Source of the DNA: Heliopora coerulea
Taxonomy: Eukaryota; Cnidaria; Anthozoa; Scleralcyonacea; Helioporidae
NCBI GenBank assembly: GCA_030142905.1
Contig: JASJOG010000042.1
Span: forward strand, 1,366,501 to 1,430,500
Direction of reading: 5' to 3'
DNA length: 64,000 bases
Part shown: one piece after another, positions 20,840 through 32,778 of the stretch
Layout: each line of letters opens with the position of its first letter
Position numbering within the stretch: the stretch's first letter is position 1
The notes under the pieces: model-generated
The model's input: only the letters and a program-made list of their open reading frames with translations
Databases searched by the model: none
What the model was told of the DNA's origin: nothing
Position numbers and translations under genes: made by a program

Positions 20840-23800
20840 TAATGAGTCTGTTGTGTAACGAGGAAGAACTATTCTACCGAAGTGTGACGTCACGACAGCC
20901 ATAACATAATTTTACATAACAAAGGTAACTTGCGTTGTGATGTGGCCAATGGAATTCATAACTTTGAGAGATTTCCACCAAATGTAGTGACTTTTCTTAA
21001 AAAAAAGCTAATCCTCTTTAACAAAAGCCCGTGCTTTAATTTTGGCTTGGATCCTAAGTTTTACAACTCTCTCCCCCCGAAGAAAAGGAATACTAATTTG
21101 TAGAGGGAAATTATGTATTCCAAAGACTATATCTCGGCTGTTGTTTAACTTGTACACTCGACGTTTGATGTGTAGGGTACTTTTATGATTTCCTTTTGAA
21201 ACCAAGGAGCAAACATCACTTGAAGTGAAATTATGCTTTATGACGGTCATGATTTTGGCACTCTATTTACCACGAGTCAAAACCCGCTTTTACGCGTGGT
21301 GTCACTTTCAGTTTGCACGATCTTTGAACCTATCAGGGAAGGTTATTGCCCCTTCCTTTACAGCTACTACCCTATTTTTAATCGGTGATTTACGCCATTT
21401 TTTGGAGACAGATCAAAACGTATAATTAGCGCTTATTGTTATCTGTACTATAATCCTTTGATTGTCTTTACCGTGGTTTCTTTGTTCATCCGACTCATGC
21501 TGAGTACCGTCATTACATGCCTTCGGTTATCTATCAAGAGTTGTTTAATAACCATTGACTTGAATGGAATAAGAGTTCCGTTTAACGATAGACTACCTAC
21601 CGTTCTGGCGTACTGTTTTTCATTAAAAAGAAATTAAAGATAAATGCCGCAAACAAGTTGTTGACTTTCATGCTCAGGAAAACCGAAACACGATACGCGA
21701 CTCATTAAACTGTCCGTCTAACCTGGCTTTCTGCTTCAAGGGATTAGGTGGAGGGTTTGATGTACAAAGGAAATCGAAGAACGAGAAACTGAGGACGAGA
21801 TTATCATCTCACATTTATTCCTATAACTTGACTTCAGGATGTTTTTCAACCTTCGCATGCTTCCGCGGCAAATGATTGTCAGTTACTAGTCGTACTTTCT
21901 GTTCAAACAGTTCCTGTTGACAGGAAATCTTGGGAACTTTCGGAACGTCATCAAATTTGATTGCTTCTCAGAACTATTTGCAGAACGTAAACTGATAAGC
22001 ATATCGAATTTTAGCCATGATAATGGTTTTCTTGTCGCAAAGTAAATTAACCACAAGCTTTCACAGGTGACAAGCAACTCAAAATCTGAAGATTTCAAGC
22101 AGTTTTCCAGCATGGTGACAAAATTTTAAGGACTGTAATGGAGACATTTTTGATGTTTTTGGTAAAAATTAGTGGCTTGCGACGTTAAAAGTAAGACAGG
22201 TCAGGTTCTAGAGAAACCATTCCAACCAAAAAATTATTATTTACTAGTTTTCATTTACTTGTATAAATTTGACATGGAGGTTTACGAATGAACCGATTTC
22301 CACAAATTCGGTAATCAACAATAGTTGTCACGAGGAAACGCACGTGGTACACCGGCATCATATGAAGAAGACCATTGTGGTGGTAGTTGTGATTCTGGTA
22401 GGTCGGTGTGCGTGATCTTGAACTTGGTGTTGACAAATTAGGGTAATTTAGTGCTGATGATGGCGCGTCGCTCTTGAATGTGACCTTTTCAATCTAGTTC
22501 GATCTTTTCCTACTTGATCCTTTGCTTTTATTTATTCTCTCAAGCCTCAGCTACTCATGGAGATTTCATTTCTCTGACCGACACAACTGGTACGTCTTTC
22601 TTCCTCGCGAATAACTACTCGGCATTCTCGAATTTTTTGATGGATTTGTCAATGTCGGAGGCAACCTTTACTCTAGGAAATGTCAAACGGTTTTTCCTGT
22701 TTGGATAGCAAGATCCAAATGTGCGGAATGTTGAGAGGCTTGAGATAGAATCACAAAAACAGGCACTAAATACGAGTGTTTTTCAACCGTGTTTTTCAAC
22801 ATCTCGTCAGTACCACTCCAGGACTTTTTACAAAAATTCCCCAGACTTTCGTTTGCCCTGAATTTCAGCCAAGTCGAAAACCTCTGAGTTCAGAAGCTTT
22901 CCCACGTGTTTGGGATATCCTAGTCCCAATACAAGCATTAGCTAATCTGGACAAACAAAAAGTGAATGTCATGTTATAATACACCAATACACCCTCCACT
23001 AATTTTGTATTCCAGTGGTGTGGGTCTTCCAAACAATCGACTTTTTAGAAGTCGGGTTGTTGAACTATTGCTCTGATATCGTCGACTCCTACATTTTTGC
23101 TGAAGGGTATTTCGCTTTCTTTTTGGCGATGTTGCCTTTGCTGTTCGTTCGTGGATGAACTTGAGCATCTGTATCTTTGTCTCGATATCTTTGTCAAATT
23201 CCTATTATAAAGCTCATTAACAATTCACGAAGAAAAAAACAAAAGGATTTAAAGTTTAATCAGTTGTTGTAAATGTGATACATCCACTAGTGACTGTATT
23301 ACACTGCTTTTCATGACCTTTTCGTGCTATTTTCTCGACTAAAATCGTTGGAACCTTCACCAATTTTGAAGAACTACGAATGTTTCCGTGTTTTCGTTTC
23401 ATAAGTTATTTACAACATTCGCGTCCGTGCTGTAAACATTACGAATAACATCCATAGTGTAACGAGTTTCCTCATTTAAGCTGTTCCGAAGGCCTTCTCG
23501 TTAAGCCACGTCACTCTGTCGGAAATAACTTAAGTGCCACGATAAGCCACATAATCAAATGGTTTCATACTTCTTTATTTTCCAACCTCTGACACGCACT
23601 ACAGCGTCGTTCTTATGAATCCCTCTTCCTATCCCCCCGATCTGTTATGGCTACTGCTTGGAAATAGATAACGACCGACTGTAATTTTGTTTCTTGAACA
23701 GTGTCATCCCCAGGGTAAATTAATATCGACGTTGCTTTCTGAAGACGAGGAAAAGGCCTGTTCACTTAATCGTATATGACGTATCCTATTTCTTCCGCTT

Positions 23801-23918
23801 TTGAAAATGACATCGTGAGAACGGCGTTAAAAATCTTTCCGACCGACAGATCCAACAGGATCATGCGAGAGAACATTTAACTGTTCACGTACCAAATTTG
23901 GACGGTTTTAGCAAGTCC
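20840..23918. other. Intergenic, no gene seen
   Basis: AT-rich sequence. The open frames here are short, mostly lack plausible starts, and match no domain I recognise. Confidence 0.5.
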
Positions 23919-25137
23919 TTACCGTATTTATTCCAATTGACGCCCACTAACAAACGCCTCTCTCCAAAAAACGCCCCCTCAACTCATAAAAATATTTAAT
24001 AAATGCGCCCCAGTAAACAAAATGGGACCGTTTGTGAAATTGTGGAATCCTTCAAAACCAGCGCGCTTGACCTTCAAGTCGACGGATCTGAAGATCACTC
24101 CATTCACTATTTCAATAAAGAACAGCCGTGTGAAGCTGGAGCAAGACAGCTTCAGCCTCAACTTTCAGTTCTGCAACTTCAAGGACATTGCTGATTCGGA
24201 AGTTGAGGACGCAGATGACAAACTTTTTATCCTTAAGTCTGATGTGATGACAGAAATTGTGTGAAAATCTCATTGTTGAATTGTGTGAATTTTTTTTTTG
24301 TTTTTAATCGCTGATTATAATGTTGACGGCGCAGTTGACGAACCTTCTATCTTTTACTACTGACGGTTACGTGGCCAGGAATTTGAAAGTCGGGGGGCCA
24401 GGAGGAAAATGAGACAAATGTACCGACAAGAAATTCTTAATGTACCGACAGATGTAATTTAGGTAAAACCAACTATGACGACAAAAGTAAAACTGTGAGC
24501 GAAATTCGATAAAAGAATGAGCAACTTTTACCTAACTATTCTGGCTGAAATTAAATTCGAAAACGATTTATTAAAGATTATGTGCACCACATCACGAAAA
24601 AAAAGTATGACACATTGACCAACTTATCGCCTTTTAGCTCTGCCTACACCTCAACCACTACCACCATTTTTCACTAAGACAGACCTGATCTGTTGGCACC
24701 CACGAACCACATAATTTTTGTCGGCAGAAACAGGATTCCTCGCATTGTGAGCTATTCATACACTTAAATTGAAAAGTTGGAACTTATTTATTGACTGCTT
24801 TTCATCCTGGTATTACAAACGCAAACTAAATCCTCGACGGACAAGCTCACTGTACCGACAAATGTTATGAGTGTGCCGACAGACTTGGTCTGGCTGAAAA
24901 GTAGGGGGGGGGGCAACTGCACCCCTGCCCCTCTCCTGGCTACGTTACTGACTACTGACGATGATGACGGTGAAATATACATTGTGCGAACATTTGCGTA
25001 AAATCGTGTGAATATTTTCTATTTTTAAGGTTGAAATATTAAATTTTGAAATAAACGCCTTCATCTAATAAACGCCTCTCTTTACAACTCGATTTTTTAA
25101 TAAACGCCCAGGGCGTCTGTTGGAATAAATACGGTAA
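23919..25137. mobile_element. DNA transposon remnant with ACCGTATTTATTCCAA ends
   Basis: The left end TTACCGTATTTATTCCAA, then GACGCCC, and the right end GGGCGTCTGTTGGAATAAAT followed by ACGGTAA are inverted copies. AAACGCC repeats lie inside both ends. A short frame at 24022-24264 (acidic SEVEDADDK near its end) may be the tail of a transposase, but I cannot assign a superfamily. A second element (24364-24950) is inserted within it. Confidence 0.6.
24356..24958. mobile_element. hAT-type non-autonomous element with 8-bp target duplications, nested
   Basis: The element at 24364-24950 (587 bp) starts CGGTTACGTGGCCAGGA and ends TCCTGGCTACGTTACTG, imperfect inverted copies. Perfect direct repeats ACTACTGA lie at 24356-24363 and 24951-24958. 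Inside, several GTACCGACA motifs recur near both ends, and a G run lies near the right end. The 8-bp duplication fits a hAT superfamily insertion. Confidence 0.8.
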
Positions 25138-25159
25138 CCGAGAGCACTTCCGTGATTTC

Positions 25160-25540
25160 ACTTTGAACAGCGCGACTTGCGTCAGACGTGAATTGGTCAA
25201 TTATATATGAAAGCAAAACCTCTCCTCGTCATGTCTTAGACGCACCTCACGTATGACGTCAGTTGGTCCGTCCATACTATACTGCTATTAGACCAGATCT
25301 TGTTAGACGCGGCCTACGTAAGACGTGAATTAGTCCATTTATTCGAGTGCGAAGCCCCGTTTTGTGTCAGACATGTATTACGTAAAGCTTCAACTGGTCT
25401 ATTTATACGAGTACAGAGCCACGTCTTGTGTTAAGCGCGACAAGCGCCTTACGTAAGGTGTGAACATCATTTTTGCGCTGTTTACACGAGCGTTTCGCGC
25501 CTTACATAAGGTGCATCTTACGTAACCCATGTCTTATTTC
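25160..25540 (+). repeat. Diverged satellite-like tandem repeat, about 70-75 bp
   Basis: Successive units share ACGTAAGACGTGAATT, GGTCCATTTATACGAG and GCCACGTCTTGTGTCAGACG in diverged form. At least four to five units are traceable, starting near CTTGCGTCAGACGTGAATTG and fading after TTACGTAACCCATG. Confidence 0.6.
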
Positions 25541-25544
25541 TCTC

Positions 25545-26230
25545 GTGTAAAAAGCCCAGTGGCGATGTATGGTTTCATTTAAATTTTAAATTAAGTCACT
25601 TTGTTTATCGCTTTCGTGCGCTCAGCTTGCTAGAACTCTCTGTTTTTAGGGGACCCGGACTGCATAAGCTAAATCTCACGATCCAATATTCCTGTTGTTA
25701 ATATATAACTGTCGACAAAAGCCACCCAATAGGCGTTCCGATGATCGGACTTTCGATAGGTGGAGAAATCTGATCCGTCAAATTTGACAAAATACAGTCG
25801 TTAAAACCCATGGACGCTGTGTAGGAGCATGCGGGATTCTTTGCGGACGCTAGCACACATTCCAAACTAGGAATGGCGCCAGAAATTCCCCGACGCAGAC
25901 GCTATCGTTCCCGACAGGGGGGCTAAACCAGGGGACAAGGACCACGGGGCCAGGACTTCCCTTTATAATTTCCTTGTTTGAAGGTCGAAAACATGTTATT
26001 GTTCCCAAGAATAATCGCAACAACTGACTAGAAACAGATTATTAGTAGATATGACATGAAGAGAAGAATCTGTTATCTTTTTTGGCTAAATCAATAACAA
26101 GAACACATAGTTTGTACAATACATAAATGTGTTATCATGAATGAAAATTTCCCGACGTATTATTGACTTTTCCCGACATAAGGGTTAAAAGTTCCCCGAC
26201 GAGAGGGCTGTAGCCCCCTCTGCTCTACTC
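25545..26230. other. Intergenic, no gene seen
   Basis: No coding signal. Around 25880-26230 the text TTCCCCGACG, TTTCCCGACGTA and TTCCCCGACGAGAGGG suggests remnants of a transposable element with CCCGAC-rich ends. Confidence 0.4.
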
Positions 26231-26234
26231 CTGT

Positions 26235-26665
26235 TCCAAGCATTGGTCGATATGTGGACGTTCGTCAATCTCGAACCTTCAGAAGCGCGATTTCTGAGCC
26301 CCCGACGGAGACAACGTTTTGATGTTTGGTGAGGCGTTCTGACCACAGATTACCAAAACTCAGTAGGCGAATCACAGGCACTTTATGTGTAATATTTCAT
26401 CCGATTACATTAACATACCGTGGCTGCTGCAAAAGGCAGCACACGTGATGAACTAGCACTTAAGCTCTCCATCTCGTTAGCTCAAGTCCGATCGTCCATA
26501 GCCATATGGATCGTCTCAGCGGACATCCGAAATTTTCGGTTGCAATTCCAGTCTGGGGCTCCGAAATCGTTTTTGTGCGGGTACGAGCTTGATGAATGTT
26601 CCACATGGTGAACATGGTATCACCAGGCTCCCGCATACATTTTGTGCGTAACATTCATCTCATTC
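26235..26665. repeat. Third head-to-head SINE pair
   Basis: A minus-strand copy (about 26240-26365; GATTTCTGAGCCCCCGACGG reads as the end of a tRNA-like part) faces a plus-strand copy (about 26440-26660). The plus copy has GTTAGCTCAAGTCC, GGTTGCAATTCCAG and the tail GGGGCTCCGAAATCGTTTTT then GGTATCACCAGGCTCCCGC. Tails are shared with the SINEs at 10.2, 11.3 and 20.0 kb. Confidence 0.6.
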
Positions 26666-27528
26666 CAAACATCACTACGGCGTAGACAACGTGTTGCGGT
26701 CACAAATTTTGTTAAATGTTACAAATGTTATTCGTAGTGTTTTTTTGGTCGAACTTAAGTTGCGTTTAAAATTGTCATTAAAATCGTCCCGATATCCTTT
26801 TACACGAATTAAAAGATCAACTCCAAGGCTTTTTATAACAGTAACACAGTGTAACATCCTTCACACATCCTTCATCCTCCAATAAATTACTTATTTAAAC
26901 CAGTCGTGTTCTCAGTTGTCGTTAAAAAAGAAAAGCATGGCATGAGTTGCAAAAATATTGTTGCTGTTGGTCTCCACACTCAGTCAACTGCCTCGTCTGA
27001 TTCCAATATCCTCGTTTGATACTAACTAGTAAATTTTATTTGTCGTCCGCTTTAGATCCGCGTATCTCCCTCGAGGGTTCTTTGGTTCCTAGAGTGCCAT
27101 ATGGGCATGTTAGGTCAGAACTTGGTCAATATTAACTTAATTTATTTGATCATTTGACAATAAAAAGAATAAATTCGTTTCGAAATGATCTATTCATTTA
27201 GATTTAGAAAGATATAGGGCTAGTGGAATTAAAGACATTTTTTCCAAGCTGTGATATTTGAGTGATGTACAGATTGGAAGACAATGCCTGTCAACAGGTC
27301 TGACATTCGTACGTCATTGGTATATTTTGAGGCAACAGAATCTGTCTGATCATAAACCGACGTGTACTAGTTCCGGAGCGTTACGACGCGAGGTGCGCTT
27401 GCTGAACAAAGCAACAAGCACGTACAATTTTAACAGTTTTTTTGTCGAATTCAATGGAAATCTGAACCTGCGACAAGTTCGCGATTGAAAGATTGCCAAT
27501 ATTTGCAGCAAGTGAGCGGAGAAGGAAG
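26666..27528. other. Region upstream of the first GPCR
   Basis: No coding signal and no clear promoter motif. The frame of the receptor is open upstream to 27493 but without an ATG before 27529. Confidence 0.4.
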
Positions 27529-28566
27529 ATGCATTCCCGCACCAACAGTACGTTTGTCTTGTCTGACCCCGAAATCGGTGTATTATCATGTGTCAATGTT
27601 TTATTCAGCGTTGGGGGAACGATTGGAAACACCTTAGTGATCTATGCCTTTTTCAGCTACCTGAATCTCAGAAACAACATGAACATATTTATCGTAAGCC
27701 TTGCCTTTTCTGACGTGTGGGTATGCCTCGTTGCTCAGCCGATGTTTGTTGTAAGCTTGATCAAAAATTATCAGCAGGAAAGTACGTCAAACTCGTTCGA
27801 AAGTTTTCGTAAGGTACAAACGTGGATCTCTATGCTCGCTTCAGCTGGAAACCTCCTTGGCGTCACGCTCGACCGTTACTTTGCTCTATCGGATCCTTTG
27901 TTGTACCCAACTCGAGTGAACCCTAATCGTTCTTTGTTGTTTGTGCAGATCGTCTGGGTGGTCGCCTCCGTCATTGGACTCCTAACAGAATATTTCAAAG
28001 AAGCGAAGCTAGTCGGACAGATATATGTGTTTTTTATGGTGGCCTGTCTTATTTTTCCCATTTATTGTCGCGTTCTGTGTATCGCCAGGAAGCACGCGCG
28101 CGTTATCCACGCCGCATATTACCGTATGGCAAGCCGCAACGAGAACAGTCCACTGTCTGAAAGAGCACGCAGATTAGAGATTCGAAAGGCTGACAGGAGC
28201 AGTCTTCAAACTGTCGGCATCATTTCGAGCATTTTTGTCATCGGATGGCTCCCTCTTCTTATCCTTCCATTTGTTTATAGAGGTAAAATTCACGATCGGA
28301 AAATAACACTGCAGTTGTTTCAGTGGGTCAACACGCTTGCATTGTGCTCGTCTGCGTGGAACCCCGTTGTTTACTCGTGGAGAGATCGACGATTTCGAAG
28401 CGCTTTTTGCAGGACTTATTCAAGATGGGTTGCCAAATGGGTCGGTTCTAATCAAAACAGGGTTAGAAGGATCACATCTAATCAAAACAGCGTCAGACGA
28501 GAGGAAAACCCAGAAAAATCAATTCCCATGAAAACTTTGGGAAATTGTAATAACCAGTCCGTATAA
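27529..28566 (+). CDS. Orphan class A (rhodopsin-like) G protein-coupled receptor, intronless
   Basis: 345 residues in one exon, start ATG at 27529 (the upstream frame has only TTG). It shows seven hydrophobic segments and the class A landmarks: N34 (TM1 GN), LAFSD with D62 (TM2), DRY at 115-117 (TM3), W143 (TM4), P177 (TM5), GWLP at 239-242 (TM6) and NPVVY at 278-282 (TM7). A sequon N6-S-T lies in the short N-terminus. It should sit in the plasma membrane and signal through G proteins; the ligand is unknown. Position 3.25 is Glu91 instead of Cys and the second extracellular loop is about ten residues, so the usual disulfide is absent. Position 3.32 is Thr98, not Asp, which argues against amine binding. 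The short loop and missing Cys recall the melanocortin/EDG/cannabinoid/adenosine group (inference). The tail holds a 30-bp tandem duplication. Its paralogue is at 42732. Confidence 0.95.
   Translation: MHSRTNSTFVLSDPEIGVLSCVNVLFSVGGTIGNTLVIYAFFSYLNLRNNMNIFIVSLAFSDVWVCLVAQPMFVVSLIKNYQQESTSNSFESFRKVQTWISMLASAGNLLGVTLDRYFALSDPLLYPTRVNPNRSLLFVQIVWVVASVIGLLTEYFKEAKLVGQIYVFFMVACLIFPIYCRVLCIARKHARVIHAAYYRMASRNENSPLSERARRLEIRKADRSSLQTVGIISSIFVIGWLPLLILPFVYRGKIHDRKITLQLFQWVNTLALCSSAWNPVVYSWRDRRFRSAFCRTYSRWVAKWVGSNQNRVRRITSNQNSVRREENPEKSIPMKTLGNCNNQSV
28447..28506 (+). repeat. 30-bp in-frame tandem duplication in the receptor tail
   Basis: Two adjacent copies of TCTAATCAAAACAG followed by GTTAGAAGGATCACA or CGTCAGACGAGAGGA give SNQNRVRRIT then SNQNSVRREE. 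The paralogue at 42732 lacks it, so it arose after the receptors split. Confidence 0.75.
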
Positions 28567-29949
28567 TGGGGGGCATAGTGTTTAAGGGATAATGTATAAT
28601 TTACAAGATAAGATCGTGTTGACCTGGCTGTCATATGACTCCAAAACAAAAACACTGTGCTCTAATTCCAAACAAAAACCGAGACATCGTCTCGTCCTTT
28701 GACAGTTTCATGGTTTATTTCGGGATACAAGAGGTTATGTAAATTCGGAGGATCTTGTCAACAGATAAGAAGCTTCTTATCTAAAAAGCCAGTTCTTGGT
28801 CACGTCAAATACCCTTATGCTGTAGGCAGTGTTGGTCCACAAGTCAGGGCTAATTTCTCGATGTATTTAAAAATGTTCCAAGTTCGTAAATTATGCTGAT
28901 TTTCGATTACTTGAACGAAACTACTGCACCGCGCCCCACACGCAGCGAGTTGTTGGGGCGATTGATAACATCAAAACATTCAATTAACTTACAACAAAAC
29001 ATATTTTAAAAACTGAAACTCCAGTAAGAGTTGTTTACGTTGTATTTTGGATCATGCGTAACAGTCTCGGGACAGATATCTCACTAAATCTGCCGAAGTT
29101 TGACCAATACGTTGTATATGAAAGCGAAATGTTTTCAGTCCAGGCGCCTCCTTTTTGCGGTCTCAGCCTCCTCGGTTTCACGGAATCAGATTATCTGCAT
29201 GGATTGCAATCTAATTTAATAGATCATTTAGTTCAAATAAATGTGCTAACATATGGTGCTTGATCGTTCCTTTCGTTCACTTTTGATTTAAGTGTGTTCA
29301 TCCATCCAAGGCTCTTTGATCGAAGGCTGACTCAGGTTGATCCTCTCATTTCTGTTCTTTGTGATTGTATCGTGTTTCTTTCGTGTCATGCACAGACGTG
29401 AGAGTACTTCTGTTGAAGTAGGAGCAGAACAGCTGCCGTATCCTGCCTGTATTGTAAGGAGCGGCATGAAATTGGGTATAAAAAACAATTTGGTATCTAT
29501 GATGATCGAAGTAATTGCTAAACCTTTCACGAAATTGTCTTTTTTCGAGAATTTTTCAGTAATTTTGTGGGCCTCTTAAAACGAACTCACATTGAATTAC
29601 CCTTGCGATACATCAACAAAAAATGTGGCAATTTAATGTAAGAAAAGTGTATTATTTGCCTTAACCTTAAAGTAATGTTTTGAGAAAGTCGATTGGGGAC
29701 TTAATCCCCAGCAATCCTATTTGCCTCTTGTGGAGTTTGGCTCATTGGGCTGTATTCTAAAGGCTTGGAGTGAATTATAAATTGTGCACATTAGATTTTT
29801 AAATCGGCGTTTGTCCAAAAAGCCGCTTGTTTACAGCAAGTTATTTTGATGCAATATGTCGGTGGCGAATTTCAATGTTTTATTTGAGGATCCACAAACG
29901 ACAAAACGTGAAAAATGGAGGATTTCATACTGGTCAAGTGTTCATGATG
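28567..29949. other. Intergenic, no gene seen
   Basis: 3' flank of the first receptor and AT-rich sequence. No AATAAA lies close to the stop. I recognise no coding region or repeat. Confidence 0.4.
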
Positions 29950-29951
29950 TG

Positions 29952-30121
29952 CGAAGTTGTTTCAGGTTTATCGGTTCTTGAACCAGTTAATGTTGAGTTT
30001 CGGCACATTTCAGGAGGTGCTTCGTGTGGATGATGGGGAATCTTGAAGCGTCTCCCGCATTAGAACCGTCGCAAAACTCAACTTTAGGCAGATGAAGAAA
30101 CGATAAATCTGAAACAAGTAC
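29952..30121. repeat. Imperfect inverted repeat, MITE-like
   Basis: GTTTCAGGTTTATCGGTTCTT near the left pairs with AAGAAACGATAAATCTGAAAC at the right, and TGTTGAGTTT pairs with AAACTCAAC inside. Confidence 0.5.
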
Positions 30122-32400
30122 ACATGACATAAAATGATGTACACACTTAATCGAAGGCCGAGTGTTGCTATAGTTTTCAAGTGTTTAGATTCCTCTGACT
30201 AAACTTGATAAATGGTTTATTGTTATGATATCTCAATAGGTTACGATTTTAACCTAGGTATTGAAATGAGCTTTACGACTTGTGCTCTACTTGGTTTGCA
30301 GTTACTAAGGTACGCACGTGTTATTTCATGCATGACACTCCAGCCCAATTTGTGAGCGATATAAATTTTCAGAGAATGAGTAAGATATAACATCCTAGAA
30401 GTTGAAAAAAACAAATCTCGAAATAAAACAACCTTGATAAAGTTGTGTTTTAATGCTTGCATTAGTGTGTCCGATTTTATTCGTAAAGCTTTTTCCCGTT
30501 TAGTTCCCGGGATGGTTTATATTTCGCAATGACTATAACAGTTGTCTTTAACTGAATAAGCCTGAGGTTGAAGTAATTCATTCTGACGTTGTCTGCCTGT
30601 GATGATGCTTTGCCGAAACAGTATTTCACTTTCGCAATGCAATAAATGATTGAGGGTTAAAACTTCTGTTAGTGCTCGGCAGAATACGCTCAGACAGGTT
30701 CGAGATGCGTTCAGTCAAGAAAAATTTTAGGGTTTCGAAAAGAAAAATGAGAAACAGTATTCGTTGATTTCTTTATCATTGCGGAACATGCTTGATGGCA
30801 AGGCTTTGAAATGCAACCGAAATCTATACTCCAACGCCATTCTTTCACGCAGATGCCGGTTCGTGTGGTTGTTTTCACAGATGGGTTTCAAACAAAAGTA
30901 AAATTGATAAACCAAAAGGTAATACTTTGCACGTGATGTGTCATCGTGTTTGTCAGTTCTCATTCTGATATGCTTGTCTCGTTACGTTAAGCGTACGTGA
31001 TTTTGATTGGCCAAAGCCATGTTTCCTTAACTTGATAGAAACTTGCGAAAGCTCTCTGTTCAGTAAAGAGAATTTGCACTTTGATGCCAGAAATTTAATT
31101 CTTTTGTTTTTAATCGCTTGTTTGGTGGCTGCTCAAGTCCGTCGATACTAATTGTTTCTGTCCATTACGTTTTCCTCTTCCAGTTATTTCATTTCTTTTT
31201 TCACCCTATGTCTCCACGTAAATCTCTGCCTCCTTCGATAACAAAACTAAGTAGAGCTATTTCCGGTAACTCTACGCGTTATTTTACGAATGAAGAAGAA
31301 AATCTTTGAATGTAAAGGAGACTTTTGTGGTCTTAATTACCATGAAATTTGGACTACAGTCGACTTTCATAAAGAGTCCCGCGACCATCACTCAGTCGAT
31401 CCGACATTTATCCTCAAAGTACAATCGTAAACTTATCAAAAATTCACAATTCACGCACGTTAGCAATGCTGATCATATACTTAATTAAGTATTATGTCAT
31501 AAAATCGATAAAACCTCGGCCCAACAACAATATTTTAACAACCCCTTGATTCTAAAGTACCCTTACGCCATATTATTGTCGCCTGCTACTCGGTCGGAGT
31601 GATGTCAATTTTGCAGAAAATTTCCTGAAATTCATGACTCGAACTTTGCTTAGATCCACTTTTTTTTGTAAAGTCCCCAGAAGTTCAACTTAGGCGAAGT
31701 TGACTGTACTTGCAGCCTGACTTTCTCCTGAACAGGGTTTACAAGAACCTGAAAAACAAAAACTCGAAAAACAAACACTCGAAGAGCTTCAGTTAAGCTG
31801 GAGTTAAAATAACTTGGATTTGGCTCCTTATAGTTTTTGAAAGTGCGTTCCAGACCTGATCGAGAGTAAATATTTATTTATTCTAGTTAATCCTATTAGG
31901 TTTGGTTAAGTTACTTTCCTTCAGTAAAAATGGCAATGCAAGATTTCCATGTGATCTGAAATGTGTTTCAGATATAATGAGGTCTCGCCTTTGACAATTA
32001 ACGAGAGAATTAATCCTTCACTGAACAGCGTCCTTTCTCACCAATTTGAAACTTGCCATTCCATTTCTATCTCTAACTTTAAATATTGTCCTCATCGTCA
32101 CCTGCCAATGAACTACTTCTTAAAGAAAACGTTCTTATTAACAAATTGGAACCAATTCTTAACTGGAATATTGGCTCTGTCACTTTCCCTGTTCTAATAT
32201 CACGTTACTGTTACTTAACCTCTGTCCATTTCCTCAACTACTGTAAATATATCACCTTTTGTCATTTAATCTTGTTGGTTTTATGGTTACATAAATATAT
32301 ATAACTAAGGTTAGGATTGATTACATTCGCATATAATGAGTACGTCTTACGTATGTCTTATGATTTGGAGGTGAAAGGTTCTTTCTACAAGATATATTTT
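30122..32400. other. Intergenic, no gene seen
   Basis: AT-rich, with only short open frames. No domain or repeat is recognised. Confidence 0.4.
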
Positions 32401-32404
32401 AATT

Positions 32405-32778
32405 CCTTATACTGTCACTCTGATGCTGCTGCTAAATTTTTCTGATTTTCTTTGGTTTTCGTTTGTAACCGCCATGGCGATATTTCTCACTATTTGCAGG
32501 GCACTGTTATTTTTACTGAAGTTACGATTTCCTCCCGGACAATCAATCGTAAGTAAATTGCTTGCGTAGATGTCCGGAGGGGCAATCCCTCGTGGGTCCA
32601 GTGTTACGCCAAACCTGCGGAGAAAACCTGCAGCGCCTGGAATAGTCAAACTGGACAACACGCTTCTTACACGAGACCAAGCTAATTATAATCTGAAAAT
32701 TACACGGAGCCGGAATCAGACTCAGATCATGGAGGTAACAGACGCGTGCCTACTAGTGAGCCACTAAGGCTCCGAGCG
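32405..32778 (-). repeat. tRNA-derived SINE with long 3' body
   Basis: On the minus strand, CTTAGTGGCTCACTAGTAGG is the A-box region and GAGTCTGATTCCGGCTCCG the B-box region. The body contains CTGCAGGTTTTCTCCGCAGG and GTAACACTGGACCCACGAGG. The same body elements follow a tRNA-like part at about 61612-61850 on the plus strand, so the two are one family. Confidence 0.65.
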
